From Lysobacter sp. Root916 (lineage in GTDB: Bacteria > Pseudomonadota > Gammaproteobacteria > Xanthomonadales > Xanthomonadaceae), in NCBI RefSeq assembly GCF_001429785.1, contig NZ_LMJF01000001.1, positions 1,257,546 through 1,321,545 of the forward strand: DNA of 64,000 nt. The letters run 5' to 3'. The stretch's first letter is position 1, and the number at the start of each line of letters is the position of its first letter. Of this stretch, positions 17,668-31,425 are shown piece by piece. Both the position numbers and the translations under genes were made by a program. Under the pieces are notes generated by a model. It did no database searches and was not told the origin of the DNA. It saw only the letters and a list, made by a program, of their open reading frames with translations.

Positions 17668-20403
17668 TCACCAGCGGTAGGTGGCTTTGAGGTTCCAGCG
17701 CCGGCCCAGCAGGTCGTAGGTCATGGTGTCGGTGTTGGCGTCGGTCCAGCTCTGAATGAACGGCGGCGATTTGTCGAACAGATTGTCTACGCCGACCGAG
17801 AGATCCAGCGACTCGCTGAAGGCGTACTTCACCTGGGCGTTGTGGTAACTCAGGCTGGGCGCGCGATCGCCGATGTCGCCGCGTTCGGCGTTGATGTCGT
17901 CGGCCGAGCCGATGTACTGCACGCTGTAGGAGCCAGACCACGGACCGCGCGCCAGGGTCAGCGAGCCGAACGAACGCCACTGCGTGTAGCTGCCGCGGCC
18001 GCCGGTGATCTTGCCGGCGTAGCGGATCTCGTCGGCGCCCAGGAACGGCCGCACGTCGTAGTTCTTCAGATACGACAGGTCCCAATTCACGGTCGCGTCC
18101 CAGCCGCCCAGCGCGAATTGGTACAGCAGGCCCAGGTCGATGCCCGAGACTCGCTCGCTGGCCGCGTTGACCGGCTGCGCCGACAGGAAGTCGATCTCGC
18201 CGGTGAGCGGATTGCGGGTGAAATTGGCGTTGCTGCAGAACGGGTGGCTCAAACCCGGCGTGTTGTAGCAGACCGAAAGCTTGGTCGAACCGTCGATGCG
18301 CTGGATCGCGTGATCGATCTTGATGTTGTAGTAGTCCAGGGTCAGGGTCAGGTCGGGCAAGAAGCTCGGCGTCCAGACCGCGCCGACGGTCAGCGTCTTG
18401 GCGTCCTCCGGTTTGAGGTCCGCGTTGCCGCCCACGGTGGTCAGCACAGTGTTGCCCAATTGGGTATAGCCCACCGGCACGCCCGAGGCCTGGCAGTTCT
18501 GGTGGATCGTCGACGACGCCGGCTGGCTGCTCCAGCCGCTGCAGGGATCGGTGGTGGTGAGGTTGCCTTCGGACACGCCGCCGAACAGCTCGGGCACGTT
18601 GGGGATGCGGAACGCGGTGGCATAGGTCGCGCGCAACTTCAGCGAAGGCACCACCTGCCAATCCAGGCCGACCTTGTAGTTGGTGTCGGCGCCGAACAGG
18701 TCGTAGTCGGAATAACGCACCGCCGCGTTGAGAGTCAGCGATTCGGCCAGGGCCCTGCCCTGCAGCAAGGGCACCGCGACTTCGGCGAACACTTCCTTGG
18801 CGGTGTACTCGCCGGCGATGCGCTGCTGCTGGTTGGTGTTGGCGATGCCCAGCACGGTCAGCGGATCGGGGTCGCGCCAGCCGCGCTCCTTGCGCACTTC
18901 CACGCCGGTCGCCAAGCCGACCCAGCCGGCCGGCAGCTCGAACAGCTGGCCGCTGATGTTGGCGGTGAAGCTTTTCTGCTCGTTGCCGCCGCTGTCGCGG
19001 GTGGTGAACATGATGTAGTCCAGCACCTGCTGGGTGACGTCGCCGTAGCCCAGATAATCGGCGCAGGGAATCGCCGCGCCCGGCGCGTTGCTGCACAAGG
19101 CGGTGTTCAAGGTCTGATCGACGCGGTCCAGGTTGGCGACGTTGTTGGAGCCGTCGATGCCGGTGTTGCGCCCCCAGTTCAGCGCCGCCGACCAGTCCCA
19201 GCCCACGCCGAGCTTGCCGTCCAGGCCCAGCACCACGCGGAAGGTGTCGGTCTCCTGGTAGAACTCGCGCACGCCGGCCTCCTGCAAACGACGGCGCTGC
19301 AGCAGCAGGTTCTGTCCGGTCGGGTTGGTCGGATGGTTGGCGGCGATGTTGATCGGCCGGTACTGGCCGATCGCGCCCGGCGTGGCGAGCTGGTTGGAAC
19401 GCCGGTTGGTGTACATCAGCTCGGTGAACAGGCGCAGGTCGTCGTTGAGGTTCAGATTGCCGAAGCTGCTGAAGCTCAGGCGCTTGATCGGGTTGACCGC
19501 GTTGAGATACGGGTTGCTGTTGTAGTTGTGCTTGGCCGGCGAATAGGTCTCGTAGAAATCTCCGTCGCCGTTGGGATCCTGGTTGAAGTTCACCCGGCGC
19601 CCGTCGGCTAGCACGGCGCGGCCGCCGATGGTGGTCGAGCTGCCCACGCAGACCAGTTGGCCGTTGGACTCGCCCAGGCCGCAGGGCGCGCGATCGGCCA
19701 TGTTGACCGAGCCACCCTCGGTGTAATTGACCGCGGCCATGATCGAGCCGCGCTCGCCGCTCATGCCCCAGGTCAGATCGACCGCGGTCTCATCGCCATC
19801 GCCCTGGAAGGTCTGGCCGTAGCGCAGCGAGGCTTCGACGCCGTCGAACTTCTTCTTGGTGATGATGTTGACCACGCCGGCCACCGCGTCGGCGCCGTAG
19901 ATGGCCGAAGCGCCGTCCTTGAGCACCTCGACGCGCTCGATCAGGGCGATCGGGATCACGTTGAGATCGACCGAGCTGTTGGCGCCGGTGCCGCCGTTGA
20001 CGATACGGCGGCCGTTCAACAGCACCAGGGTGCGGTTGATGCCGAGGCCGCGCAGATTGACCTGGGTGGTGCCGTAGCCGTTATCGGCCCAATAGGCATT
20101 GGTCTGATTGCCGGCGAAGCCCGCGGCCGCGGGCAAACGTTGCAGCAAGGTGTCGACCGAGATCGCGCCGGAGCGCTGGATCGCTTCGCGGTCGATCACC
20201 GTGACCGGACCGACGCCGGAAATCTGGGCGCGCTTGATATGGCTGCCGGTCACGGTGACCGTATCGATGGTGGTCGCTTCCTGCGCGGGGCTGTCGTCCG
20301 TGGGGTCGATCGGTGCGGCGGTTTGAGCGTTGACGGCCTGGCATAGGCCCGCGGACAGCATCAGGCCTATCGCGGCGGCGAGGTGGTTGCGCTTGCAGTA
20401 CAT
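17668..20403 (-). CDS. TonB-dependent outer membrane receptor
   Basis: The 911-residue product has a signal peptide ending in CQAVNAQ, a TonB-box-like segment (TIDTVTVTGSH), a plug domain with the usual LIERVEVLKDGASAIYG and GVVNIITKK motifs, and a 22-strand-type barrel ending in ATYRW with a C-terminal aromatic residue. It imports a metal chelate or other large nutrient using TonB energy. The start at 20403 follows GGGGAATTCC; an upstream Met in frame would precede the signal peptide. The two PepSY genes follow and a Cys-rich CopL-like gene precedes, which points to metal uptake. The ligand cannot be read from the sequence. Confidence 0.92.
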   Translation of the reverse strand: MYCKRNHLAAAIGLMLSAGLCQAVNAQTAAPIDPTDDSPAQEATTIDTVTVTGSHIKRAQISGVGPVTVIDREAIQRSGAISVDTLLQRLPAAAGFAGNQTNAYWADNGYGTTQVNLRGLGINRTLVLLNGRRIVNGGTGANSSVDLNVIPIALIERVEVLKDGASAIYGADAVAGVVNIITKKKFDGVEASLRYGQTFQGDGDETAVDLTWGMSGERGSIMAAVNYTEGGSVNMADRAPCGLGESNGQLVCVGSSTTIGGRAVLADGRRVNFNQDPNGDGDFYETYSPAKHNYNSNPYLNAVNPIKRLSFSSFGNLNLNDDLRLFTELMYTNRRSNQLATPGAIGQYRPINIAANHPTNPTGQNLLLQRRRLQEAGVREFYQETDTFRVVLGLDGKLGVGWDWSAALNWGRNTGIDGSNNVANLDRVDQTLNTALCSNAPGAAIPCADYLGYGDVTQQVLDYIMFTTRDSGGNEQKSFTANISGQLFELPAGWVGLATGVEVRKERGWRDPDPLTVLGIANTNQQQRIAGEYTAKEVFAEVAVPLLQGRALAESLTLNAAVRYSDYDLFGADTNYKVGLDWQVVPSLKLRATYATAFRIPNVPELFGGVSEGNLTTTDPCSGWSSQPASSTIHQNCQASGVPVGYTQLGNTVLTTVGGNADLKPEDAKTLTVGAVWTPSFLPDLTLTLDYYNIKIDHAIQRIDGSTKLSVCYNTPGLSHPFCSNANFTRNPLTGEIDFLSAQPVNAASERVSGIDLGLLYQFALGGWDATVNWDLSYLKNYDVRPFLGADEIRYAGKITGGRGSYTQWRSFGSLTLARGPWSGSYSVQYIGSADDINAERGDIGDRAPSLSYHNAQVKYAFSESLDLSVGVDNLFDKSPPFIQSWTDANTDTMTYDLLGRRWNLKATYRW

Positions 20404-20518
20404 GGAATTCCCCGAACGGTTCTGGATCTGGTGTCGAACGCCCACGGCGACGCCCGCGCGGATGCGCGCACGCGAAGCTGGAAGCGACGGAGACCACCAC
20501 GCAGGTGGTCGGACCGGA

Positions 20519-20896
20519 TCAGGCGATCGGAGGTCGGAATACGCCGGTAGCGGCTGCGGGGGCGGCGGACACCGGCGCCAACGCCACGGGTTGGTCGGCG
20601 AGACGGTGCTGGGCCGCGAACGGCACGCTGTGGATTACCGCCAACACCGGGAAGGCGCAGGCGCAGCAACCCGAACCGGTGCCGCAATCGCAATCGCGAT
20701 GCGGCGAACCGCCTTCGCGATGCGGAGTCTGCTCTTCGCAGTCTTCGTCCGCCACCACTGCCGCGGCGGCTTCGGCGGACACCGCGGCGGCGACGCCCTC
20801 GGTGGCCATGACGCTGGAACTCCACAGCGACAGCGTGCCTTCGAGGCAGAACGCCACGATCAGCAGGCAACGCAGCAATGTGCCGTAGGAGAACAT
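20519..20896 (-). CDS. Cys-rich CopL-like small exported protein
   Basis: The 125-residue product starts with MFSYGTLLRCLLIVAFCLEG, a hydrophobic signal or anchor. It then has a metal-ligand-rich centre (EDCEEQTPHREGGSPHRDCD and GTGSGCCACAF) and a hydrophobic, Pro/Ala-rich tail. Xanthomonad CopL proteins, small regulators of copper resistance, have the same plan. The similarity is in layout rather than a firm family match. It is the first gene of the minus-strand cassette, 115 bp before the TonB receptor, and has a consensus-like promoter. Longer upstream starts exist in frame, but the promoter position favours 20896. Confidence 0.6.
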   Translation of the reverse strand: MFSYGTLLRCLLIVAFCLEGTLSLWSSSVMATEGVAAAVSAEAAAAVVADEDCEEQTPHREGGSPHRDCDCGTGSGCCACAFPVLAVIHSVPFAAQHRLADQPVALAPVSAAPAAATGVFRPPIA

Positions 20897-20925
20897 AGGT
20901 TCGCAGCGTACGAGGACCCCGCAAT

Positions 20926-20955
20926 CAAATAACATGTGGAAAAAGCGTGTGTCAA
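20926..20955 (-). promoter_or_regulatory. Sigma-70-like promoter of the metal cassette
   Basis: The minus strand carries a perfect TTGACA (20955-20950) and, 18 bases on, TATTTG (20931-20926) as a weak -10. It lies about 30 bases before the CopL-like start in a locally AT-rich stretch. No clear Fur or copper operator was recognised. Confidence 0.55.
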
Positions 20956-21065
20956 CCGCGTGACGCGGACCGCACGCATTCACTATTTGCCGCAACAGGC
21001 GACTCGCCGGCGCGCATGCGGCGCGAGGCGATGAGGCCCAGTCGCACCGGCAAGGACGCGGGCGC

Positions 21066-21869
21066 TCAGCCGCCGCCGGCGTCGGAAAAATGCGCCGCCA
21101 ACGCCAAACGCAAGGGATTGCCCGGGTCCGACAACAGTTTCACCGTGAGCGCCAGACAGATCACCACCAACACCGGCCGCACCGCGCGCGCGCCGAAACG
21201 CATCGCCGCGTGCGCACCGACCTGCCCGCCCGCAACGCTGGCCAGGGCCATCGCCAGTCCGACCGTCCACAGCACATGCCCGCCGGCGATCATCACCGCC
21301 AACGCGGCCAGATTGCTGGCCAGGTTGAAGAACTTGGTCTGCGCGGTCGCGCGCACCACGCCCAGGCCGCCCAGCGCGACCAGGGCGGTCGCCATGAACG
21401 AACCGGTGCCGGGCCCGAAGAAGCCGTCGTAGACGCCGATCAGCGCGATCAGCGCCGCCAGCGCGTACGGGCCGATGCGCTGATGGCTGTCCTGATCGCT
21501 CATGCGCGGCGCGAGCAGGAAGTAGGCCGCCATTGCGATCAGCAACAAGGGAATCACGCCGCTGAGGAATGACGGGTCCATGCGCTGCAGCAGCCAGGCG
21601 CCGCCGGCCGATCCCACGAACGCGCCCAGCGCGGGCAAGGCGTAACGCCGGAAATCGATATGGCCCTTGCGCGCGAACGCGAACACCGCGCTAGAGGTGC
21701 CGATCGCGCTTTGCAGTTTGTTGGTGGCGATGGCCGCCACCGGCGGGATGCCCACCGCCATCAGCGCCGGAATCGTCAGCAACCCGCCGCCGCCGGCCAG
21801 CGCGTCGATGGCGCCCGCGACGAAGGCCACGGCCATGAGAAAGGCGATGACCTCGGGCGAGAACTCCAT
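21066..21869 (-). CDS. TSUP-family (TauE/SafE) membrane transporter
   Basis: The 267-residue protein has about eight membrane helices and the two TSUP half-repeat signatures: AGAIDALAGGGGLLTIPAL near the start and GVYDGFFGPGTGSFMATAL in the middle. The next motif TNKLQSAIGTSSAV and its second-half partner TKFFNLASNLAAL also fit. It is closest in form to YfcA. Members export or import sulphite or organosulphur anions; the substrate here is unknown. It stands between the metal cassette and recJ, all on the minus strand. Confidence 0.9.
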   Translation of the reverse strand: MEFSPEVIAFLMAVAFVAGAIDALAGGGGLLTIPALMAVGIPPVAAIATNKLQSAIGTSSAVFAFARKGHIDFRRYALPALGAFVGSAGGAWLLQRMDPSFLSGVIPLLLIAMAAYFLLAPRMSDQDSHQRIGPYALAALIALIGVYDGFFGPGTGSFMATALVALGGLGVVRATAQTKFFNLASNLAALAVMIAGGHVLWTVGLAMALASVAGGQVGAHAAMRFGARAVRPVLVVICLALTVKLLSDPGNPLRLALAAHFSDAGGG

Positions 21870-21951
21870 CGACGGCGCACCTGGATCGGGGAGCGCATTG
21901 TCTCCGCTACGGACCGCACTGGAAAGAAGGCCGTTGCGCGGCCGTCGTCGG

Positions 21952-23667
21952 CTAAGCCGGCTCGCGGTGCACTATCACCAACTGGATCACATCGCCGCCA
22001 CGGTAGTCGTCCGGTTCCAGCCGATAAGCGATGCGCACGCGCGCCGGCGGCGGATCGCCGTGCCAGCCGCCGAACTCGATCGCGTTCAAGCGCCGGCCTT
22101 GATGGCCCAGTTCCAGCTTGAGATGACGCTCGCCGACCACGCGCCAACCCAGCACGGGGAACTCGCCGTCGAACTGCGGTTCCGGAAAGCCCTGCCCCCA
22201 CGGCCCGCCGTCGCGCAGCGATTCGGCGCTGGCGCGGTCGAACTCGCCCGCGCCGAGCTCGCCGTCGCTGAGCACGTCGGCCTGCAGCAGTTCCGGTGTG
22301 AGCGACGCACCCGCGCAGCGTTCGAATGCGGCGCGGAACGCGTCGAGAGCGTCGCGGCGCAGCGACAGCCCCGCGGCCATGGCATGACCGCCGAAGCGTT
22401 CGATCAGCTCGGGATGCTGCGCGGCCACGTCAGCCAGCGCGTCGCGGATGTGGAAGCCGGGGATGGAGCGCGCCGAACCGCGCAGCGCGTCGCTGCCGGG
22501 TTCGGCCGGCGCGAACGCGATCACCGGGCGGTGCAGGCGCTCCTTCATCTTGGACGCGACCAGGCCGACCACGCCCGGATGCCAATCTTCGTCGAACAAA
22601 CAGACCGCGAACGGTACGGCCTTGGCATCCAGCGCGACTTTGGCGAACGCGGCCGCGGCCTCGTCGGTCATCTGCTGCTGCACCGCGCGTCGTTCGGCGT
22701 TGATCTCGTTAAGACTGTGGGCGATCTCGCGCGCCTGCGCCTCGTTCTCGGTCAGCAGGCATTCGATGCCCAAGGCCATGTCTTCCAGACGACCGGCGGC
22801 GTTGAGGCGCGGCGCCAGCGCATAGCCGATGTCGGCCGCGGTCAGACGGCGCGCATCGCGTTGCGAGACCTCGATCAGGGCGCGCAGGCCGGCGCCGCCC
22901 TGCCCCGCGCGCAGCCGGCGCAAGCCAGCGGCCACCAGGGCGCGGTTGTTCGCGTCCAGCGGCACCAGGTCGGCGACGGTGCCGACCGCGACCAGATCCA
23001 GCAATACCTGCAAGTCCGGCCCATTGCCTTCGCAGCGCCCCTGCGCGCGCAGCGCGCGGCGTAGCGCCAGCAGCACGTAGAACATCACGCCGACGCCGGC
23101 CAGGGCTTTGCTGGGAAATGCATCGCCGGGCAGGTTCGGATCGACGATCGCGTCCGCGGGCGGCAGGCGTTCGCCGGGCAGATGGTGGTCGGTGACCAGC
23201 ACCTGCCAGCCGCGCGCCTTGGCCGCGGCGATGCCGGCGTGGCAGGCGATGCCGTGATCGACGGTGACCAGCAGATCGGGTTGCAGCGCGGCCAGTTCGT
23301 CCACCAGCGCCGGCGACAGGCCGTAGCCGTGCACCATGCGGTTGGGCACCGCATGCGAGACCCGGCGCGCGCCGAGCATGCGCAGTCCGCGCACGCCGAC
23401 CGCGCAGGCGGTGGCGCCGTCGCAGTCGAAGTCGCCGACCACGACGATGTGGCGATCCTGGGCGATCGCATCGGCGAGCAAGGCGGTGGCGGCGTCCAGG
23501 CCGCCGAGTCCGTCGGGCGGCAGCAATTGGGCCAGGCGCGGCTGCGCCTGTTCGATCGCGAACGCGCCGCGCGCGGCATACACGCGCCGCAGCAGCGGCG
23601 ACACGCTGTCGGGCCAGGCGCCGGGGTCGGCGATCTGGCGGCGGCGCAGGCGGGCGGGTTCGGTCAT
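21952..23667 (-). CDS. recJ: Single-strand DNA exonuclease RecJ
   Basis: RecJ degrades single-stranded DNA 5' to 3' in recombination and mismatch repair. The 571-residue protein shows the DHH phosphoesterase motifs: VVGDFDCDGATA (motif I), VTVDHGIAC, VLVTDHHLPGE (DHH), and later the DHHA1 region with ERFGGHAMAAGLSL. The length is right for the family. It starts 10 bp after the stop of the rpfE-like gene, so the two are co-transcribed. Confidence 0.95.
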   Translation of the reverse strand: MTEPARLRRRQIADPGAWPDSVSPLLRRVYAARGAFAIEQAQPRLAQLLPPDGLGGLDAATALLADAIAQDRHIVVVGDFDCDGATACAVGVRGLRMLGARRVSHAVPNRMVHGYGLSPALVDELAALQPDLLVTVDHGIACHAGIAAAKARGWQVLVTDHHLPGERLPPADAIVDPNLPGDAFPSKALAGVGVMFYVLLALRRALRAQGRCEGNGPDLQVLLDLVAVGTVADLVPLDANNRALVAAGLRRLRAGQGGAGLRALIEVSQRDARRLTAADIGYALAPRLNAAGRLEDMALGIECLLTENEAQAREIAHSLNEINAERRAVQQQMTDEAAAAFAKVALDAKAVPFAVCLFDEDWHPGVVGLVASKMKERLHRPVIAFAPAEPGSDALRGSARSIPGFHIRDALADVAAQHPELIERFGGHAMAAGLSLRRDALDAFRAAFERCAGASLTPELLQADVLSDGELGAGEFDRASAESLRDGGPWGQGFPEPQFDGEFPVLGWRVVGERHLKLELGHQGRRLNAIEFGGWHGDPPPARVRIAYRLEPDDYRGGDVIQLVIVHREPA

Positions 23668-23677
23668 GCGCGCGCGG

Positions 23678-24625
23678 TCATGCTTGCAGCGAACGCAGCG
23701 GCTTGCGCCAGAAGCGCCAGCGCTGCGCGCGCGCGAGTTCGTAGGCTTCGCTGCCGCCGAATTCCAGCGCGATCCGGCTCACTCGGCCGGCATCGAGTTC
23801 GGCGCTCAACGGCGTCAGCCAGTCGCGCTCCAAGGCTTGCAGGTCGCGTGCGCGGCGCAGATCGACCGCCAGGTCGCCCTCGCCCGCGCTCCAACGCGGC
23901 GGCAGCGCCGTGGCCTGGACGCCGGCCAGCGCGCCCAGCGCGGTCAGGGCCTCGTCGTCGCTGCAGATGCGCGCGTAGGCGCTGCGCACGTGATCGGGCA
24001 GCAGCCCCGCGCCCCAGAACCACAGCGAGTTCACCGGCGCCTGGCCGGCGGCGATGCGCTGGGCGTTGCGTGGGTGGTTGTGCAGCGTCACCTGCGCTTC
24101 GCTCAGCAGCGAGCGCCAGCGCCGGCCTTCGGGACTCTGGTCGGCCGCGTCCGGCAGGTGTTCGAACAAGTCGGCGCCGAGCACGGTTTCCGGGCTGGCG
24201 AAGCTCGGCAGCTTGGCGCCTTGCGGCAGGCGCAGGTACCAGCGCGAGGGCCGCGGCGCGTCGATCGGAAAACCGGCATCGCCGAACAAGGGCTTGAGCG
24301 TGCGCAGGAAGTCGGCGGCCTCCGCCTCGTCCAGGCCCAGGGCCTGGCCGTAGGCGAGCAGGCGCGCGCCGTTGAGGTCGGGTCGCACATAAGCCGGATC
24401 GGCGCGCATCCAGGCCGCGTGGGCGGCATCGCGGGCGTCGCGCTGGCGGGTGGCCGCGGCCACCGGCCAACCGCGCGGCAGCACGTCGAGCACGCGCGCG
24501 AGCGGATCGCCGCTGCGCGCGATCCGGTCGGCGCGCGCGAGCCGGCGGCCCAGGTCCTCGGACAGGCGCTGGCCGCCGAAGCGCTCGCGCTCGGGCAGCA
24601 GCAGGGTCGCGGTGGTCGGAGTCAT
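23678..24625 (-). CDS. rpfE: RpfE-like protein of unknown function
   Basis: The 315-residue cytoplasmic protein lies between greA and recJ, where xanthomonad rpf clusters carry rpfE. The sequence opens MTPTTATLLLPERERFGG and contains DPAYVRPDLNGARLLAYG and NSLWFWGAGLLPD, features that I associate with this conserved but uncharacterised family. No catalytic motif could be recognised, and no membrane segment is present. The symbol rests on position and general resemblance. It is tightly packed with recJ and 25 bp from greA. Confidence 0.65.
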   Translation of the reverse strand: MTPTTATLLLPERERFGGQRLSEDLGRRLARADRIARSGDPLARVLDVLPRGWPVAAATRQRDARDAAHAAWMRADPAYVRPDLNGARLLAYGQALGLDEAEAADFLRTLKPLFGDAGFPIDAPRPSRWYLRLPQGAKLPSFASPETVLGADLFEHLPDAADQSPEGRRWRSLLSEAQVTLHNHPRNAQRIAAGQAPVNSLWFWGAGLLPDHVRSAYARICSDDEALTALGALAGVQATALPPRWSAGEGDLAVDLRRARDLQALERDWLTPLSAELDAGRVSRIALEFGGSEAYELARAQRWRFWRKPLRSLQA

Positions 24626-24650
24626 GCGCGGCCTCGCGGTCGCGGCCTGC

Positions 24651-25127
24651 TCAGCCGGCGTAGCTGACGCCGACGATTTCGTACTCGTGGGTGCCGCCCG
24701 GCGCCTCGATGACGACGCTGTCGCCCTCGTGCTTGCCGATCAGGGCGCGCGCGACCGGCGAGGAGATCGCGATCAGTCCTTGCTTGATGTCGGCTTCCAG
24801 GTCGCCCACGATCTGGTAGGTGCGTTCTTCGTCGGTCTCGACATCGGCCAGCTCGACGGTGGCGCCGAACACGATCTTGGAACCGGCGTTGAGGGTGGAC
24901 ACGTCGATCAGCTGAGCATGCGAGAGCTCGGACTCGAGCTGCTTGATGCGGCCCTCGATGAAGCTCTGCTGCTCGCGCGCGGCGTGATACTCGGCGTTCT
25001 CCTTGAGGTCGCCGTGCGCGCGCGCTTCCGCGATCGCGTTGATCACGGCCGGTCGCTTGACCGACTTCAACTCTTCCAGTTCCGCGCGCAGGCGCTGGGC
25101 GCCCTTCACCGTGATCGGTGCTCTCAT
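24651..25127 (-). CDS. greA: Transcription elongation factor GreA
   Basis: GreA stimulates RNA polymerase to cut backtracked transcripts. The product is 158 residues, the standard length. It has the N-terminal coiled coil with the acidic tip region ([28 protein letters not shown]) and the C-terminal FKBP-like domain ([29 protein letters not shown]). GAGGAACG precedes the ATG at 25127. It follows carB after a terminator-like hairpin, the order usual in gammaproteobacteria. Confidence 0.97.
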   Translation of the reverse strand: MRAPITVKGAQRLRAELEELKSVKRPAVINAIAEARAHGDLKENAEYHAAREQQSFIEGRIKQLESELSHAQLIDVSTLNAGSKIVFGATVELADVETDEERTYQIVGDLEADIKQGLIAISSPVARALIGKHEGDSVVIEAPGGTHEYEIVGVSYAG

Positions 25128-25277
25128 CTCATCGTTCCTCGTGCCGGCCGGGGGCCGGTCGCTTCCGTTTGCAAAGTTCGATTGTGCCGCGAACGCGGCC
25201 GCTTGGCACCCCATCGGGCGCCGGCGGGAAAATCCCTCGAAATCGGGCGCGAAACCCGCGCTCGGCGCACGGGCCGC

Positions 25278-25304
25278 CGGGACGCGGAGCGGTTCCGCGT
25301 CCCG
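25278..25304 (-). terminator. Hairpin after carB
   Basis: CGGGACGCGGA pairs with TCCGCGTCCCG (11 bp, five-base loop), 8 bp after the carB stop and before greA. No T-run follows on the minus strand, so termination may be partial. Confidence 0.5.
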
Positions 25305-25311
25305 TGCCGGC

Positions 25312-28560
<3,249 letters not shown>

Positions 28561-28564
28561 TGTG

Positions 28565-29215
28565 TCACTCGAGGATCGTGGAAGGCGGTACGTCGCAAGT
28601 GGTCATCGCGCCGAGCATCAGCTTCAGCACCAGACGGGTGCCGATGCTCTTGCCGGCGTCGCTGTTCTCCTGCGCCGTCTTGGAGGGATCGAAGGCTTCG
28701 CCGATGCCGACCAGCTCGCGCAGCGGCGCGTGCTTGGGCTCGGTGATGAAATCGATGAAGGACAGCATCTGATCGGCCTTCATCTTCTTCATCACTTCGG
28801 TCGTTTCGACCTTCTTGCCGGTCTGGGCTTCATTGACCCCGGCATTGATGAAATCGGAGAACACGCTGGCGGCGCCGCCGTTGAGCAGGGCCAGGTCGGC
28901 GTCGGCGCGGCCGGGATTGGCCTTGACGTACTCCAGGGCCTGGGCGCGCTTACTGCGGCGATAGCCGTCGGTGGACAGCTCGTTACGCAGGCAGCTCAGC
29001 TTGGCCGGCTCGACCTTGTCGGCCTTGCCTTGCAGCGGCCACTCGGGGTCGCCGGCGGCGGCATCGTCGAGGATCTTGCCGAACGGCAGCATCTGCATCA
29101 TCACGTCGGCCAGCTTGTCGGCCTGGGCCTGCGCGTTCTGGGCGCTGGCGACGATAGGAAGCAGCGCCAGCAAAGTGGCGGCGACGACGGCATTGCAGCG
29201 AGCTTGCAGGGTCAT
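28565..29215 (-). CDS. Secreted helical protein, paralogue of 29723-30301
   Basis: The 216-residue protein has a signal peptide ([21 protein letters not shown]) and a helical body. [20 protein letters not shown] matches the [20 protein letters not shown] segment of the gene two places upstream, and [14 protein letters not shown] matches [13 protein letters not shown], so the two look like diverged paralogues. Both faintly resemble DUF2059-type periplasmic proteins. The start follows GGAGACAAGGA. It lies 4 bp before carB, so carB translation probably depends on this transcript. Function unknown. Confidence 0.75.
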   Translation of the reverse strand: MTLQARCNAVVAATLLALLPIVASAQNAQAQADKLADVMMQMLPFGKILDDAAAGDPEWPLQGKADKVEPAKLSCLRNELSTDGYRRSKRAQALEYVKANPGRADADLALLNGGAASVFSDFINAGVNEAQTGKKVETTEVMKKMKADQMLSFIDFITEPKHAPLRELVGIGEAFDPSKTAQENSDAGKSIGTRLVLKLMLGAMTTCDVPPSTILE

Positions 29216-29264
29216 TCCTTGTCTCCGTTGAGTGCGCGTCGCGGGTGGTGTGGTGTGTTGCATG

Positions 29265-29723
29265 TCAGTACAAGCGGTCCTGCCAGTCGCCCGGGGGCAA
29301 CCAGGTGATCTGCTGGTTGCCGGTGGCGTCGATCGCGCCGGCGCGCACGGCGTCGCGCACGCTCAGGTTCATCGCCTGCCAGCTGTCGGCGTCGCGGCCG
29401 ATGCGCGCGCCGATGCGGTTGTTGTGCGCGTCCATGGCGCGGCTGCGGTTGCCCTGCCCGTCGCGCTCCATGACACGGGTGACCCAGTCCACGATGCGCG
29501 GCGAGGTGGTGTAGGCGACCACGGCGCTGGCCAACGTGTGCCGGTAGGCGTCGGCGGGGCCGTTACGGCCGCCCGGCAGGCCGGCGGCGAAGAACTGCGA
29601 ATACACCACGATCAGGACGAAGGCCGGATAGGCCGCGACCACGGCGCCGGCGATCAGCCAACGACGCCAGCGGCGCGCGGGCTTGCGCGCTGCGGTCGCG
29701 GCCTGGATCGTGGCGGCGCTCAT
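29265..29723 (-). CDS. Membrane-anchored DUF6973-like protein
   Basis: The 152-residue protein has a basic N-terminus, one membrane helix (WLIAGAVVAAYPAFVLIVVYSQFF) and a domain with ADAYRHTLASA and RAMDAHNNRIGARIG. The conserved DAxRH and DxHNNxxG motifs are those I associate with DUF6973, a domain found in secreted or toxin-linked proteins with a suspected hydrolase-like fold. The assignment is by eye. Its ATG shares one base with the preceding stop (TGATG), indicating translational coupling. It is 49 bp before the next gene in the carA-carB interval. Confidence 0.65.
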   Translation of the reverse strand: MSAATIQAATAARKPARRWRRWLIAGAVVAAYPAFVLIVVYSQFFAAGLPGGRNGPADAYRHTLASAVVAYTTSPRIVDWVTRVMERDGQGNRSRAMDAHNNRIGARIGRDADSWQAMNLSVRDAVRAGAIDATGNQQITWLPPGDWQDRLY

Positions 29724-30297
29724 CAGGCCTTGGGCATCTCGATGCCGCAGCGCTTGGACACGCGCTCGCTGAGCTTCTGCAGCTGTTCCGGGCTGACGTC
29801 GGTGTCGGGGAATTCGCGTTCCAGCACCTTGGCGGCCGGGCTCTGCATGAACTCCATGACCTCCATCAGCTCGTCGGCCTGCATGCCCTTGAAGAATTCG
29901 ACCGCCTCGGCCTTGGGCGCGCCGTCGACGGCGTTGTCGATGTTGCCCTTGACCTGCTCGCGCATGCCGGCGACGAACTTGGCGCCGCCCTTGGTCTGGC
30001 CGAAACGGGTCCAGGCGGCGATGGTCTCGCCGTCGCCGAACAGCTGGCGGAAGGCGTCGACCATGCTGCTGCGGAATTCCGGCAGCAGCTCGCCCTTGAT
30101 GCAGCCGCGTTGGCTGTCGTTGAAGACCTTGAACTCTTCGGCGTTGTCGATCTTGCCGGCGATCACGCGCTCGATCGCGACATCGAAGCCCAGCAACTGC
30201 TGGATCTGGGCGACTTCGGCATCGGTGGGCGCGGCCGCGGCGGCCGGGGCCGACCAGGCCAGACCCGCGGCCAGGACGGCGGCGAACGCGTGGAACT

Positions 30298-30301
<4 letters not shown>
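29723..30301 (-). CDS. Secreted helical protein, DUF2059-like
   Basis: The 192-residue product has a clear signal peptide ([23 protein letters not shown]). The helical body contains [21 protein letters not shown] and [20 protein letters not shown], a pattern reminiscent of DUF2059. It is probably periplasmic. The start overlaps the carA stop by four bases (ATGA), so it is translated from the carA message. The later gene at 28565-29215 is a diverged copy. No function can be given. Confidence 0.75.
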
Positions 30302-31425
<1,124 letters not shown>

